A stretch of 64,000 bases of DNA from UBA3537 sp965662485 (GTDB lineage: Bacteria > Bacteroidota > Bacteroidia > Flavobacteriales > Flavobacteriaceae). Positions 7,356-17,394 of the stretch are shown one piece after another. Made by a program: the position numbers and the translations under genes. Where the stretch lies: NCBI GenBank assembly GCA_965662485.1, contig CBFIIL010000001.1, positions 1 to 64,000 on the forward strand, written 5' to 3'. Numbering within the stretch: position 1 is the stretch's first letter; each line of letters starts with the position of its first letter. The notes beneath the pieces were generated by a model. It was not told the DNA's origin, searched no databases, and was given only the letters and a program-made list of their open reading frames with translations.

Positions 7356-9355
7356 GACTTCAAATCTTCTAGCTTTTTTTGATATGCTTTAATTTGGTCT
7401 CTAAACTTGGCAGCCATCATAAAGTCCAATTCTTTGGCGGCGGCTTCCATGAGTTTTCGAGTATCGCGTACTTTTTGTTCTAATTCGGGTTTCGATAAGT
7501 ATTCACTTTCAGGCTCTGCCGCTTTAAGAGCCTCCTGTTCATAGTAATAACTGCTTACAGAGTTTTTAGTTAAGACGTTATCCAAACTTTTATTGAGTGC
7601 TCTTGGTGTAATATTGTGTTCTGTATTATAGTCAATTTGTTTTTCTCGGCGATAGTTGGTTTGATCAATAGTCTGTTGCATACTTTTCGTGATTTTATCG
7701 GCATACATCATGGCTTTTCCATTGAGATTTCGAGCGGCACGCCCAACGGTTTGTGTTAATGAACGATTGGAGCGTAAAAAACCCTCTTTATCTGCATCCA
7801 AAATTGCTACTAGAGATACTTCGGGTAAATCTAAACCTTCGCGTAAAAGGTTAACCCCCACTAAAACATCAAATAACCCTTTACGTAAATCTTGCATAAT
7901 TTCTACGCGTTCCAAAGTATCTACATCACTATGAATATAGCGACAACGCACTTGAATTCGGGTAAGATATTTAGTCAATTCTTCTGCCATACGTTTGGTG
8001 AGTGTTGTTACCAAAGTACGTTCATCTTTCTCCACACGTTGTTGAATTTCTTCTATTAAATCATCAATTTGATTTAAACTAGGGCGCACTTCAATAATTG
8101 GATCCAATAATCCTGTTGGGCGAATAATTTGTTCAACAAAAACACCATCAGTTTTGGCCAATTCATAGTCCGCTGGTGTTGCACTCACATAAAGCACCTG
8201 ATTTTGTAAACTCTCAAATTCTTCAAATTTTAAAGGACGATTGTCCATTGCTGCTGGTAATCGAAAGCCATAATCTACTAAATTTTCTTTTCGACTACGG
8301 TCACCTCCGTACATGGCATGAACTTGAGAAATAGTAACATGACTTTCATCAACAACCATCAAATAATCTTCTGGAAAATAATCTAAAAGACAAAACGGAC
8401 GTGTTCCTGGTGCACGACCATCTAAATACCGTGAATAGTTTTCAATTCCAGAACAATAACCTAATTCACGAATCATTTCCAAATCAAATTCAGTGCGTTC
8501 TTTTAATCGCTTGGCCTCCAAATGTTTACCAATATCTTTAAAATAATCATACTGTTTAACCAAATCATCTTGAATATCTTTGATCGCATTTTGTAAAATA
8601 TCAGGAGAAGTTACAAACATATTTGCAGGGTAAATATTTACAGTTTCATAGATTTCAATAACTGAGTTGTCATTGACGTTAAATGCTTCAATAGCTTCTA
8701 TTTCATCGCCAAAAAAGTGAATACGAAAACCATAATCTGCATAACTTGGAAAAACATCAACAGTATCTCCCTTGATTCTAAAATTTCCATGATTAAATTC
8801 ACTTTCAGTTCGCGCATACAAGCTTTGCACCAATTGATGAAGTAACGCTGTTCGGGAAATAATTTGATTTGTTTTAAGCGAAATCACATTTTTTTGAAAT
8901 TCCACGGGATTTCCAATACCATATAAACACGAAACGGAAGCTACTACAATTACATCGCGACGTCCAGAAAGTAAAGAAGATGTGGTACTTAGCCGTAGTT
9001 TTTCAATTTCTTCATTAATGGATAAATCTTTTTCAATATATGTTCCTGTTACAGGTATGTAGGCCTCTGGTTGGTAATAATCATAATAGGATACAAAATA
9101 TTCTACTGCATTTTCAGGAAAGAATTGTTTAAATTCTGAATACAACTGAGCTGCTAGTGTTTTGTTATGGGCTAAGACTAGGGTAGGACGCTGTACTTCT
9201 TGAATGACATTAGCAACTGTAAAGGTTTTTCCAGAACCTGTAACACCTAATAAGGTTTGGTATTTTTCAGAGTTCTCAATGCCTTGAACCAGTTCTGTGA
9301 TGGCTTGTGGCTGATCTCCAGTGGGTTTAAATTCTGATAACAGTTTAAATCGCAT
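7352..9355 (-). CDS. uvrB: excinuclease ABC subunit UvrB
   Basis: A 667-aa damage-verification helicase of nucleotide excision repair that works with UvrA and UvrC. Walker A is GVTGSGKT. The beta-hairpin region (YYDYYQPEAY) and the DESHVT motif are present, followed by helicase domain 2 with GVNLLREGLDLP and QTVGRAARN. A C-terminal UVR domain (FMMAAKFRDQIK) binds UvrC. Length is normal. Its stop interlocks with the convergent gene. The ATG at 9355 sits only 4 nt after a TAnnTTTG box, so the message may be leaderless. Confidence 0.97.
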   Translation of the reverse strand: MRFKLLSEFKPTGDQPQAITELVQGIENSEKYQTLLGVTGSGKTFTVANVIQEVQRPTLVLAHNKTLAAQLYSEFKQFFPENAVEYFVSYYDYYQPEAYIPVTGTYIEKDLSINEEIEKLRLSTTSSLLSGRRDVIVVASVSCLYGIGNPVEFQKNVISLKTNQIISRTALLHQLVQSLYARTESEFNHGNFRIKGDTVDVFPSYADYGFRIHFFGDEIEAIEAFNVNDNSVIEIYETVNIYPANMFVTSPDILQNAIKDIQDDLVKQYDYFKDIGKHLEAKRLKERTEFDLEMIRELGYCSGIENYSRYLDGRAPGTRPFCLLDYFPEDYLMVVDESHVTISQVHAMYGGDRSRKENLVDYGFRLPAAMDNRPLKFEEFESLQNQVLYVSATPADYELAKTDGVFVEQIIRPTGLLDPIIEVRPSLNQIDDLIEEIQQRVEKDERTLVTTLTKRMAEELTKYLTRIQVRCRYIHSDVDTLERVEIMQDLRKGLFDVLVGVNLLREGLDLPEVSLVAILDADKEGFLRSNRSLTQTVGRAARNLNGKAMMYADKITKSMQQTIDQTNYRREKQIDYNTEHNITPRALNKSLDNVLTKNSVSSYYYEQEALKAAEPESEYLSKPELEQKVRDTRKLMEAAAKELDFMMAAKFRDQIKAYQKKLEDLKS

Positions 9356-9359
9356 AATA

Positions 9360-9390
9360 CAAAATTACGGTAATCAATAATGCGGTGCAA
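9360..9390 (-). promoter_or_regulatory. predicted promoter of uvrB
   Basis: The minus strand reads TTG (9390-9388), a 20-nt spacer, then TAATTTTG (9367-9360). It is a full consensus match ending 4 nt before the ATG, which suggests a very short or absent 5' leader. Confidence 0.7.
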
Positions 9391-9426
9391 AACCATACGA
9401 ACTTCTTTTGCCTAAATCTCAATAAA

Positions 9427-10947
9427 TCAATAATTTAAGTATACCCAACCTGTTTGAGTTTCATAGCCTTCTTCGTTTAAACGTAAGACATAAAAATAGG
9501 TGCCAACAGGAAGTTTTTTGGAACTTGGATTAGGGCCTCGATTGGATGTTCCATCCCATTTCAAATCATTATTACCTTCAAAAATTAAAGTTCCGTAACG
9601 GTTATAAATAAGTAATTTATGATTCAAAAACACATCATATACCCCTTGAATATTGAACCAATCATTTAGGCCGTCTCTATTTGGTGAAAAGCCTTGAGGA
9701 ATATTTATTGGACATCCATCGTTTGATAGCTCAAGCGTGATGATATCATTATTATTGTCTTCATTAATTTCATCAAGGCTACCATTTCCTGTACCATCAT
9801 CATCTACAACTGCAATGATTTCAAATTCTTCAGGTATATTAGAATTTATTTCAATATTAATTGATCCATCAATTGTTTCGCCAATGGCAATGATTTCTTC
9901 AGTTTCGGATTGTCCAACCAAAACATCCTCAATATAAAAAGCAATGGGTGTACCTTCTGGAATCTCAGCAGTAGAATTTAAATTTGACACCGAGTATTTT
10001 AAAGTTACAATTCTTGAAAAACAAGCACTTTCGAGGTCTTCTTCGAGCTCAATTGTAGCATCTGGGAGCTGACTATTGAGGACAGTAATAATATTGTTGA
10101 CCATCACCAAATCTTGACCAGAGGTCAGCTCAATTGTGGCTGAAGTATCACCAACATTTATAGTGTTTTGAATATCATAAAAATCAATATCCATGTTATA
10201 AAGATTAGATTGACCTGTAAAGCTATTGGTGCCGTTAAAAGCATTTGTTTCAGGGTTTAAAGGGGGGTTACTCAATAAATATCCATTCATTTTTAAGGAT
10301 TCATTGACCGCCAGACTCGAATCGCCCTCCCAAGCTATAAACCCAATTTTTGCACCGTCCACATCAAAAACATTTAAGTTGTCAAGTTGTATGGTAATGG
10401 CATCAGGAACAGCTTCTAGTCCATCATAAATATTGATTTGGTTTAGTGGCAAGTTTTGATCTTCATAAATGACAACGATTGACCAACCAGCAAAATTAGT
10501 ACCTGTAGAGCAGTAGTTTTGAGAGATATTAATATTTTCTAAATCTGTTAGTGCATATGTTCCGCTACCATGATTTTGAACAAGTTGTGAGATGTCTGTA
10601 AATGCAGCAAAAAATTTACGATTTTCATCTAATTCAAAATAAAAAGTTCGATCTGGTGTTATAGCAGTATCATTCAAATTGATATCAAAGTCGCCATCAC
10701 CTGATCCTGCCCAATACAGATATGCAGCAATTACAGTTTGGTTTGAATCAATATTTAAGCTTGCTGAAGACCCTGTCAGGATGTTACAACTCGTAAATGC
10801 ACCATTTTCTGAGGTGTTTAGCGTATTTCCAATGGCCTTATAATCATAGCGACCATTGTGTTGGTGATATAGTGTTATTGGTTGACTATAGCTTTTTGAT
10901 GCAAAAAAAATAAAGCAACAAAATATTAGTCGTTTTGATAGATTCAT
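9427..10947 (-). CDS. secreted protein with CARDB-like domain and T9SS type B (gliding motility) sorting domain
   Basis: 506 aa with signal peptide MNLSKRLIFCCFIFFASKSYSQ. Residues ~60-290 form a beta-rich region with AAYLYWAGSGDGDFD, seen in surface proteins of this group. Residues ~300-410 resemble a CARDB adhesion-like fold (SVSNLNSTAEIPEGTPIAFY and an NEDNNNDI tail). Residues ~415-506 are the C-terminal domain of the CHU_C/type B class: PQGFSPNRDGLNDWFNI, LLIYNRYGTLIFEG, WDGTSN, PVGTYFYVL. It is exported by Sec and then by T9SS to the surface or outside. It follows the 1,525-aa cargo gene by 2 nt, so the two are one operon. Function unknown; adhesion is a guess. Confidence 0.85.
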   Translation of the reverse strand: MNLSKRLIFCCFIFFASKSYSQPITLYHQHNGRYDYKAIGNTLNTSENGAFTSCNILTGSSASLNIDSNQTVIAAYLYWAGSGDGDFDINLNDTAITPDRTFYFELDENRKFFAAFTDISQLVQNHGSGTYALTDLENINISQNYCSTGTNFAGWSIVVIYEDQNLPLNQINIYDGLEAVPDAITIQLDNLNVFDVDGAKIGFIAWEGDSSLAVNESLKMNGYLLSNPPLNPETNAFNGTNSFTGQSNLYNMDIDFYDIQNTINVGDTSATIELTSGQDLVMVNNIITVLNSQLPDATIELEEDLESACFSRIVTLKYSVSNLNSTAEIPEGTPIAFYIEDVLVGQSETEEIIAIGETIDGSINIEINSNIPEEFEIIAVVDDDGTGNGSLDEINEDNNNDIITLELSNDGCPINIPQGFSPNRDGLNDWFNIQGVYDVFLNHKLLIYNRYGTLIFEGNNDLKWDGTSNRGPNPSSKKLPVGTYFYVLRLNEEGYETQTGWVYLNY

Positions 10948-10949
10948 TT

Positions 10950-13900
10950 TTAACGTTTTAATGTAAAATGTCCTCTAAAGATACGATTATCTCCTAATTT
11001 AATGTAAAACCAATAGTCCGATGTTGGCATAGGGTTACCATTGTAGGTGCCATCCCATCCCGAGTTGTTATATAACAATTGTTTTAAAAGTTTCCCATAG
11101 CGGTCAAAGATGTAGATTTCACTTCCAGATTGACTTGGGGTATTGATGCCATAAATATGCCACGTATCATTATAACCATCATCATTTGGGGTAAAGAAAT
11201 TTGGAAATCCAATTACAGATACTGTTTCGTTGGCAATTCCACACCCGTTTTTGTCTCTAACATAAACGGTATGAAAACCAGGTGTTACATTATAGAAAGT
11301 AATGTCGTCTTGATATGGGCCACTGATGTTGTCTAATGCATATTCATAATCACCATCACCTGTTGCAATAATCGAAATGGTATTGTTTGAGCTGACATCA
11401 TTAATATCTATAGTTTCTATGGTTGCAATATTAGAGTTAACTACAGTTATACTTTTACTTTGTGTGCAGTTATTGGAATTCGTTACTGTTACTGTATATG
11501 TTCCTCCTTGATTAATTTCAATTTCTTCAGTGATTTCTCCACTTGACCATACATAACTATAATCCGATGGATTACCAATAATTCCACTGTTTAGAAATAC
11601 AGGGCCTGAGTTAGAGTCAATACAAAAGAACGTTTGATCTCCCTGGTCAAGTTGTGGTAATTCAAATACAGTCAGTTCTAATTCATTGATCCCATAACAC
11701 TGATTGTTGTTTTCTATTCGTGCATAAATAATTTGGTTGTATGCATTAGTGTTTGTAAATGTATTAGAAAGCGGATTTTGTTCTAATAATGCATTTTCAT
11801 AGGTTTCATAATAAGCCAGATTATAATCTGATGGTAATCCAGCAAGGATACTTGGAGTAGCATTACTTAGTGTAAAAGATTTAAAACCATCTTCAATTCC
11901 ATCATTATCACAAGACTTCAATTCCGAATTATTGCCAGAGGTTAAACTCACTTCAAGTGATATTTGAGAAATATCAAAGCAACCAGTATTGTCATCTATT
12001 ACTTGAACATATATTATTTGTGGATTCGCAGTATTTGTAAAAGGAGCAGCACTAATTTCTCCTGTTGAATTTTGAGCGTCACTTTCCAATAAGAAAAATT
12101 TTGTACTCAAACCTGAAACACCGTTGGTCACTGCTGAGTTTGCTTCGTCAAGATTAAAAATTGTAAAACCATCATTTACACCATCCTCATCACATTGAAC
12201 TAGAGTAGTATCAAAAGCAACAGGAATTGGATTTATATTCACAGTAAATAAAGTCGTATCAAAACAGTCAGTTTTTAGGTTGTTTTCTATACGTGCAAAG
12301 ATTTGATATGAAAATGGTGTTGTATTATAATAGGGTGAAGTGATGGGATTGTCATTGTTATTTGCATCGCCTTGTGTTAAGTGGTACGAAACGCTAAAAA
12401 GAGTATTGTTTTGAGTACCTAAAACATCGCCATCAAAATTATTGAGGTTAATTTCTCTTTGGCCATTGGCATTGTTCCCATCATCCAAATTGTCGCACTC
12501 TTCTACAGTTTGAACAACATTAGCAGTTGGGGTATCAAAAACGGTTAGGCTAAAGGACGTTGTATCGAAACAAATAGTATTGTTATTGTTTTCAATTCTG
12601 ACAAAAATTTCCTCAGTGGAGTTTGTGTTCTGATAAGGTAAATTTATAGCATTTGAATTGGTTTCTGCATCTTCTAAGCTAGAGTGAAATGTGATGCTAA
12701 AATCCGTAGCATTTTGATTATTAAGAACTTGTGTTTGTGCATCTGCGAAATCAAAAAACAGTACTCCATCATCATTATCATCACATTCAAATATATCTCC
12801 GGCATCATTTGCGGTGGGTGTTGCGCTGATATTTACTGTAAACACAGTCGTATCATAACATTCTGTTTTCAGGTTATTTTCAATTCGAGCAAAAATTTGA
12901 TATGAAAATGGTGTTGTATTGTAGTAGGGTGAAATTATGGGATTATCATTGTTATTTGCATCGCCTTGTGTTAAGTGGTATGAAACGCTAAAAAGAGTGT
13001 TGTCTTGAGCACCTAAAACATCGCCATCAAAATTATTGAGGTTAATTTCTATTTGACCGTTGGCATTATTTCCATCATCTAAATTGTCGCATTCTTCTAC
13101 AGTTTGAACAGCGTTAGCATTTGGGGTATCAAAAACAGTGAGATTAAAAGACGTTGTGTCGAAACAAGTAGTATTGTTATTGTTTTCAATTCTTACAAAA
13201 ATTTCCTCAGTGATATTGGTATTTTGGTAAGGTAATGTCAAAGGATTTGTTTTAGCATCAGCATCATCTTGCGATAAATAATACGTAAGAGTGAATGCTG
13301 TAGGATCTTGCCCTCCAAGAACTTGATTTTGAGATTCTACGAAGTCAAAGCTGAACAGGCCATCATTGTCAACATCACATTCAAGTATATCGTCAACAGT
13401 ATTGGCTACAGGAGAGGGATTTACCAGAACTTCAAGTAAACCTGTGGTGTAACAGTTTTCATTGTTGATGTTTTCGACACGAACAACTAAAGTTTGAGTA
13501 AAGGGGGTTGTGTTATAAAACAATAAGGGCAATCCGTTAATATCATTATCTGCATCATCTTGATTTATGTGGTAACTAATATTTAAATTGGATGGATCTT
13601 GACTGCCAATTATTAATTCGTCTAATGAGGATAGATCTATTTCAGTTTGTCCATTTGAGGGATTTCCATCCGAACCGTCGTCACACCTAAAAACTATAAC
13701 ATCTGTAGCGATTTCAGGAGTATCAAAAACATTAATTTCAAAAGATGTAGTATCAAAACAATTACTATTAATGTTATTTTCAATTCGGGCAAAAATTTCT
13801 TCAGTGGAGTTTGTGTTCTGATAAGGTAAATTTATTGCATTTGAATTGCTTTCTGCATCAGCTAAACTAAGGTGATAAGAAATCGAATAAACAGCTGTAT

Positions 13901-15527
13901 CCTGTCCATTTATGATATCATCTCCAGATTCTTGAAATGTAAAAGAAGAAACACCATCATTATTATCATCACAAATAAAGAGGTCATCAGCTGGAAATGC
14001 TGTTGGATTTTGACTAATAATTATGTCTTCAGTAAAAGTAAGGACTTCTGTTCCTGCAGTTATTTCGGCGGATACTGTGTATGTGCCAGGAGTTGAAAAA
14101 ATATAACTTGGGTTATTTTCATTTGCAGTTCCTGTTCCATCACCAAAATCCCATGCAATACTATCAAAAACCTGGGCGCTATTTACGCTAAAATTTACAT
14201 CTTGACCAACACATGAATTTTCGAGCTGTATTGAAGCCAAGAAAAAAGATTGAATAAATGGAGGAAGACCAATATTAGAAAAAGTTCCTGGTGCCAATTG
14301 AACTTGATAAGGGGTATAGTTTGCATCAACTCCATAGGTATTTGGATCATTTATTACATCTAAAGACTGTGAATCTTCTGTATTCGCAATATATATTTTT
14401 CCATCAGGGCCAAGTTGTAATGCTCCAATAAAATTAAATCCACTATAGACCATAAAATCTGTTGATGCAGGATCGCTGGTATTTAAATCAAATTGTGTAA
14501 CAGAGTTACTTCCAGAGACATATAGTTTTGAAGAATCTGGCGAAAATTCAACACTGTAAGGTCCAAAATTTGGTAATAAATTTATAGGATTTGATAAATT
14601 CCCCGTGGTATTATCAAAATCATAAATCCAAACACTTCCTGTGTTATTCGAGAAACCACCTGGTTGATTACCATTTTGACGGTGACAAACTGCAATTCTT
14701 GAGCCATCTGGGGAAGCTTTCATATACCCGATTGCGTTTCTTCTATAGCCTTCAAAATTAATTAAAGGTATAATATTTGTTTCTACAGGCGTTGTATTTA
14801 CTCCAGCCGCATCAACTCTGAAAGCGTAAAAGTTATCTATAAACTGTGTGAGTACCCAATAGGACTGTTTGTCGCTGTGTTCTACTGCTGTTATTTTTTC
14901 TGAACATTTATAGCTCTCTTGACCCTGTTCGTTAGGGTCATAAGTAACAAGTTGTATATTTTTTTCTGCACTAACAACGTTTCCATTACCATTATTTAAT
15001 GTTAAATCAACAAGAGAATAAGCTAGCCCATTGTTAAATCCATCGTCCGCACCTGGAACACCACCACCACTATCATATTCATTTGTGGAACTACCATTAG
15101 CCTCAGCAGGTCCTTGATTTGGAAATGCAAACGCATTTTGATGATGTGGCTCATCTACTGTAAATATGTAATATTGATTTGGATCACCTGGTTTTGGAAC
15201 AATAAGTCCTGATGATGTACTTGAGGGATCGCCCATCAAACCTGTTCCAGAATTATAATTTGCATTGGACATGATGCTGTGGTTTTTGTCCCATACATTT
15301 CTTCCATCTGTGTAAAATAACAGATTGCCGTTGAAATCAGAAATCGACGAACACCCTTCATTAGTACTAATTGTGTTAGATGCTGCATCAGTACTTGTGA
15401 CTGTTCCTGTATTAACATCAAAAACAAGACCAGCACCATTACCAAAGTACCAATGAGAGGCTTCGGCTTGTGAGTATCCAAAAAGGCATGTTGTGAATAT
15501 AAGGCAGGTAAGTAAATTAGCTTTCAT
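10950..15527 (-). CDS. giant repetitive surface protein: beta-propeller, PKD, eight tandem repeats, T9SS type B sorting domain
   Basis: About 1,525 aa. The signal peptide MKANLLTCLIFTTCLFGYSQ starts at ATG 15527. A longer TTG start at 15548 lies in the promoter box. Residues ~25-430 look like a propeller (SVEFSPDSSKLYVSGS). A PKD domain follows at ~434-515 (WDFGDGTGTANENNPSYIFS). Eight repeats of ~95-100 aa run from ~510 to ~1260, each opening with a CD-acidic motif (CDDNNDG, CDNLDDG, CDEDG), then YxLxxxDA and FxRIEN segments. An Ig-like part follows (~1290-1370), and the type B domain (FFTPNDDGYNDTWHIYG, WDGTYNG) closes it. Probably a large cell-surface adhesin or matrix protein. Internal repeats are recent duplicates. 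Confidence 0.85.
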   Translation of the reverse strand: MKANLLTCLIFTTCLFGYSQAEASHWYFGNGAGLVFDVNTGTVTSTDAASNTISTNEGCSSISDFNGNLLFYTDGRNVWDKNHSIMSNANYNSGTGLMGDPSSTSSGLIVPKPGDPNQYYIFTVDEPHHQNAFAFPNQGPAEANGSSTNEYDSGGGVPGADDGFNNGLAYSLVDLTLNNGNGNVVSAEKNIQLVTYDPNEQGQESYKCSEKITAVEHSDKQSYWVLTQFIDNFYAFRVDAAGVNTTPVETNIIPLINFEGYRRNAIGYMKASPDGSRIAVCHRQNGNQPGGFSNNTGSVWIYDFDNTTGNLSNPINLLPNFGPYSVEFSPDSSKLYVSGSNSVTQFDLNTSDPASTDFMVYSGFNFIGALQLGPDGKIYIANTEDSQSLDVINDPNTYGVDANYTPYQVQLAPGTFSNIGLPPFIQSFFLASIQLENSCVGQDVNFSVNSAQVFDSIAWDFGDGTGTANENNPSYIFSTPGTYTVSAEITAGTEVLTFTEDIIISQNPTAFPADDLFICDDNNDGVSSFTFQESGDDIINGQDTAVYSISYHLSLADAESNSNAINLPYQNTNSTEEIFARIENNINSNCFDTTSFEINVFDTPEIATDVIVFRCDDGSDGNPSNGQTEIDLSSLDELIIGSQDPSNLNISYHINQDDADNDINGLPLLFYNTTPFTQTLVVRVENINNENCYTTGLLEVLVNPSPVANTVDDILECDVDNDGLFSFDFVESQNQVLGGQDPTAFTLTYYLSQDDADAKTNPLTLPYQNTNITEEIFVRIENNNNTTCFDTTSFNLTVFDTPNANAVQTVEECDNLDDGNNANGQIEINLNNFDGDVLGAQDNTLFSVSYHLTQGDANNNDNPIISPYYNTTPFSYQIFARIENNLKTECYDTTVFTVNISATPTANDAGDIFECDDNDDGVLFFDFADAQTQVLNNQNATDFSITFHSSLEDAETNSNAINLPYQNTNSTEEIFVRIENNNNTICFDTTSFSLTVFDTPTANVVQTVEECDNLDDGNNANGQREINLNNFDGDVLGTQNNTLFSVSYHLTQGDANNNDNPITSPYYNTTPFSYQIFARIENNLKTDCFDTTLFTVNINPIPVAFDTTLVQCDEDGVNDGFTIFNLDEANSAVTNGVSGLSTKFFLLESDAQNSTGEISAAPFTNTANPQIIYVQVIDDNTGCFDISQISLEVSLTSGNNSELKSCDNDGIEDGFKSFTLSNATPSILAGLPSDYNLAYYETYENALLEQNPLSNTFTNTNAYNQIIYARIENNNQCYGINELELTVFELPQLDQGDQTFFCIDSNSGPVFLNSGIIGNPSDYSYVWSSGEITEEIEINQGGTYTVTVTNSNNCTQSKSITVVNSNIATIETIDINDVSSNNTISIIATGDGDYEYALDNISGPYQDDITFYNVTPGFHTVYVRDKNGCGIANETVSVIGFPNFFTPNDDGYNDTWHIYGINTPSQSGSEIYIFDRYGKLLKQLLYNNSGWDGTYNGNPMPTSDYWFYIKLGDNRIFRGHFTLKR
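12234..12503 (-). repeat. near-identical internal repeat, downstream copy
   Basis: It encodes a 90-residue unit beginning EECDNLDDGNNANGQ that differs from the copy at 12828-13097 at only seven residues. The two copies lie exactly 594 bp (198 codons) apart, so a two-repeat block was duplicated in frame. Confidence 0.9.
12828..13097 (-). repeat. near-identical internal repeat, upstream copy
   Basis: Partner of the 12234-12503 copy, offset 594 bp. Flanking sequence on the 13100-13210 side (encoding NTNxTEEIFVRIENNNNT and FDTP motifs) is also strongly alike, so the duplicated block is longer than the 270 bp marked. Confidence 0.9.
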
Positions 15528-15545
15528 TAGTGGAATTTGTCTTTT

Positions 15546-15553
15546 CAAATTTA
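15546..15553 (-). promoter_or_regulatory. predicted -7 box of the T9SS cargo operon
   Basis: The minus strand reads TAAATTTG, an exact TAnnTTTG match, about 18 nt before ATG 15527. It overlaps the alternative TTG start, which argues against that start. Confidence 0.5.
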
Positions 15554-15623
15554 GGAAAAACTAAAGATATAAGTCTCTAGTTAACAAAATTTTACAACAA
15601 ATAATGAGCAGTTAAAGTTGAAC

Positions 15624-16448
15624 TTATAAATCTCTTTTCTTTAAAAGAAAATAGGATAGATATATAAATATTAAAGTCCAAATTCCAACAATTATCATAG
15701 TTTCGAAATGTACTGTATAGTCGTAGTCCAAACTACTTTTGTCTGGAAATTTTGTAATTGCTATACGCTGAAAAGGTTGTTTTATTAGATTTGACATTGA
15801 AGTTAAAGGGAAGAAGCTCTGAATTTTTGAGGCTAGTTCCACATTAAATTTCCAAACAATTAGTCCAAAAATAATCCATTCAAAAATAAATTCAACAAAA
15901 AGAAACGCCAAAGCAAAAGCCGATCTTTTTGCCAGCACACCAAGAAACAAACAAAATGAAAAGAAGCCAACAAGCTTAATAAAGTAAGCAGGTAGATATT
16001 CTATTTCTCTTATGATGATGCCAAATTCATTGTAACTTGAGAAAATAAGTCCTAAACTCAGAGATATAAGAAATATGATGATTGTAGATATTAAAGAGAA
16101 AAACAGAATAGCATAAAATTTAGAAAGAATAAATTCTTTTTTACTCAAGCCATCAATTAAGTTTTGTTTTAATGTTTTATTGCTGTATTCGTTCCCAATC
16201 ATTGACACCACAACAATTGCAAAAAAGAATTTGAACAAGGCAGAAAAATAGGTAGTAACATGCCAAACTAATGGGAAGTTAAAAATTCCAACTTCGCCAA
16301 GCTCAAGGGTGAAAAAACCAAAAAAGTTAATTTTAATCGAAGACAATACAATTACACAAAGCGGTAAAATAAATGAAATAAATATCAATATTTTACTTGT
16401 ACGATTGAGTAATAGTTTTTGAAGTTCAAGCTGTAAAAGTCGTATCAT
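15624..16448 (-). CDS. ABC-2 type transporter permease
   Basis: A 274-aa integral membrane protein with about six hydrophobic segments (ILIFISFILPLCVIVLSSI near residue 21, then near 60-80, 105-130, 150-170, 180-200 and 245-265). Its pattern fits the BcrB/NatB-like ABC-2 permeases. The start overlaps the ATPase gene by 4 nt (16445-16448), so the two form one exporter. The substrate cannot be told; such pairs export drugs, lantibiotics or sodium, or maintain the envelope. The ending LLKKRDL is charged and cytosolic. Confidence 0.85.
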   Translation of the reverse strand: MIRLLQLELQKLLLNRTSKILIFISFILPLCVIVLSSIKINFFGFFTLELGEVGIFNFPLVWHVTTYFSALFKFFFAIVVVSMIGNEYSNKTLKQNLIDGLSKKEFILSKFYAILFFSLISTIIIFLISLSLGLIFSSYNEFGIIIREIEYLPAYFIKLVGFFSFCLFLGVLAKRSAFALAFLFVEFIFEWIIFGLIVWKFNVELASKIQSFFPLTSMSNLIKQPFQRIAITKFPDKSSLDYDYTVHFETMIIVGIWTLIFIYLSYFLLKKRDL

Positions 16449-17341
16449 TCTTGATCTGTGAGTTGTAAGAATTGTTCTTCCAAACTTTCCTTTCGTTTAA
16501 CAAAATGTGTCAAAATTATGTTGTGCTTAAAAAGCATTTGAACAAATTCTTCTGCTTCAAGATTTTCTGCAAGAAATGCGGTGATTAGCCCGCCTTGTTT
16601 TTTGTAGTGTGCTATTTTTGGGTGGTTTTCAATCATCTTTAGTAGTGCTTTTTCTTGATTACTTTTCATTTCAAAAAAACCATAACTAGAAATCATTTCA
16701 TCGACACGTCCAGCATATAATTTTACTCCTTTTCTGAGGACTACAACATGTGTACACACTTTTTCAACTTCATCGAGCAAGTGTGAAGCCAAAAGAATGG
16801 TAGTTCCTCTTTGAGCAATTTCTTTTATAATTTCTCGAATTTGATGTATGCCTTGTGGATCTAAACCATTTGTAGGTTCATCTAGAATTAAAACCTCTGG
16901 ATCATTGAGTAGTGCAGATGCGATTGCAAGGCGTTGTTTCATTCCCAATGAAAAAGTACTAAAAGAACTGTCTTTTCGATCTAATAATCCAACCGTTTCT
17001 AAAACTTTATCAATAGCTGAAAGTGGAACTTCTTTTATTTTACATACCAACTTTAGGTTTTGATAAGCAGACATGTAGGGGTAAAAGTTTGGGCGTTCGA
17101 TGATTGCACCTACTTTTTTTAAGGCATTATGAGTATCCATTGTACCTCCAAACCAACTATAGTTTCCAGATGTTTTATTAACAACATTTAGAATCATTCC
17201 TAGGGTTGTGGATTTTCCACTACCATTTGGTCCCAAAATCCCATAAATATTACCTTTTTCTATGGTAAACGAAAGGTTGTCTACGGCGGTGAGATAGCCA
17301 AATTTTTTAGTGATATGTTCTAAGTTGAGTATGGATTTCAA
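16445..17341 (-). CDS. ABC transporter ATP-binding protein (BcrA/CcmA type)
   Basis: A 298-aa nucleotide-binding subunit with Walker A GPNGSGKST, the signature region FSLGMKQRLAIASALL, Walker B VLILDEPTNGLDP and switch His in LLASH. The ~90-aa C-terminal extension is usual for single-domain exporter ATPases of this type. It pairs with the permease downstream. The start is TTG 17341 followed by AAA. No in-frame ATG exists before the Walker A region. Confidence 0.92.
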   Translation of the reverse strand: MKSILNLEHITKKFGYLTAVDNLSFTIEKGNIYGILGPNGSGKSTTLGMILNVVNKTSGNYSWFGGTMDTHNALKKVGAIIERPNFYPYMSAYQNLKLVCKIKEVPLSAIDKVLETVGLLDRKDSSFSTFSLGMKQRLAIASALLNDPEVLILDEPTNGLDPQGIHQIREIIKEIAQRGTTILLASHLLDEVEKVCTHVVVLRKGVKLYAGRVDEMISSYGFFEMKSNQEKALLKMIENHPKIAHYKKQGGLITAFLAENLEAEEFVQMLFKHNIILTHFVKRKESLEEQFLQLTDQE

Positions 17342-17394
17342 ATTATTAGGATCTATATTAATAGACGAATTAAGTCACAAAACGTTACAAAAAA

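Noticed and set aside
10950..15527. Regular repeats that could be mistaken for a CRISPR array or satellite DNA
   Set aside because: The repeats are in frame, about 300 bp long, diverged and within a protein with a signal peptide and a T9SS domain.
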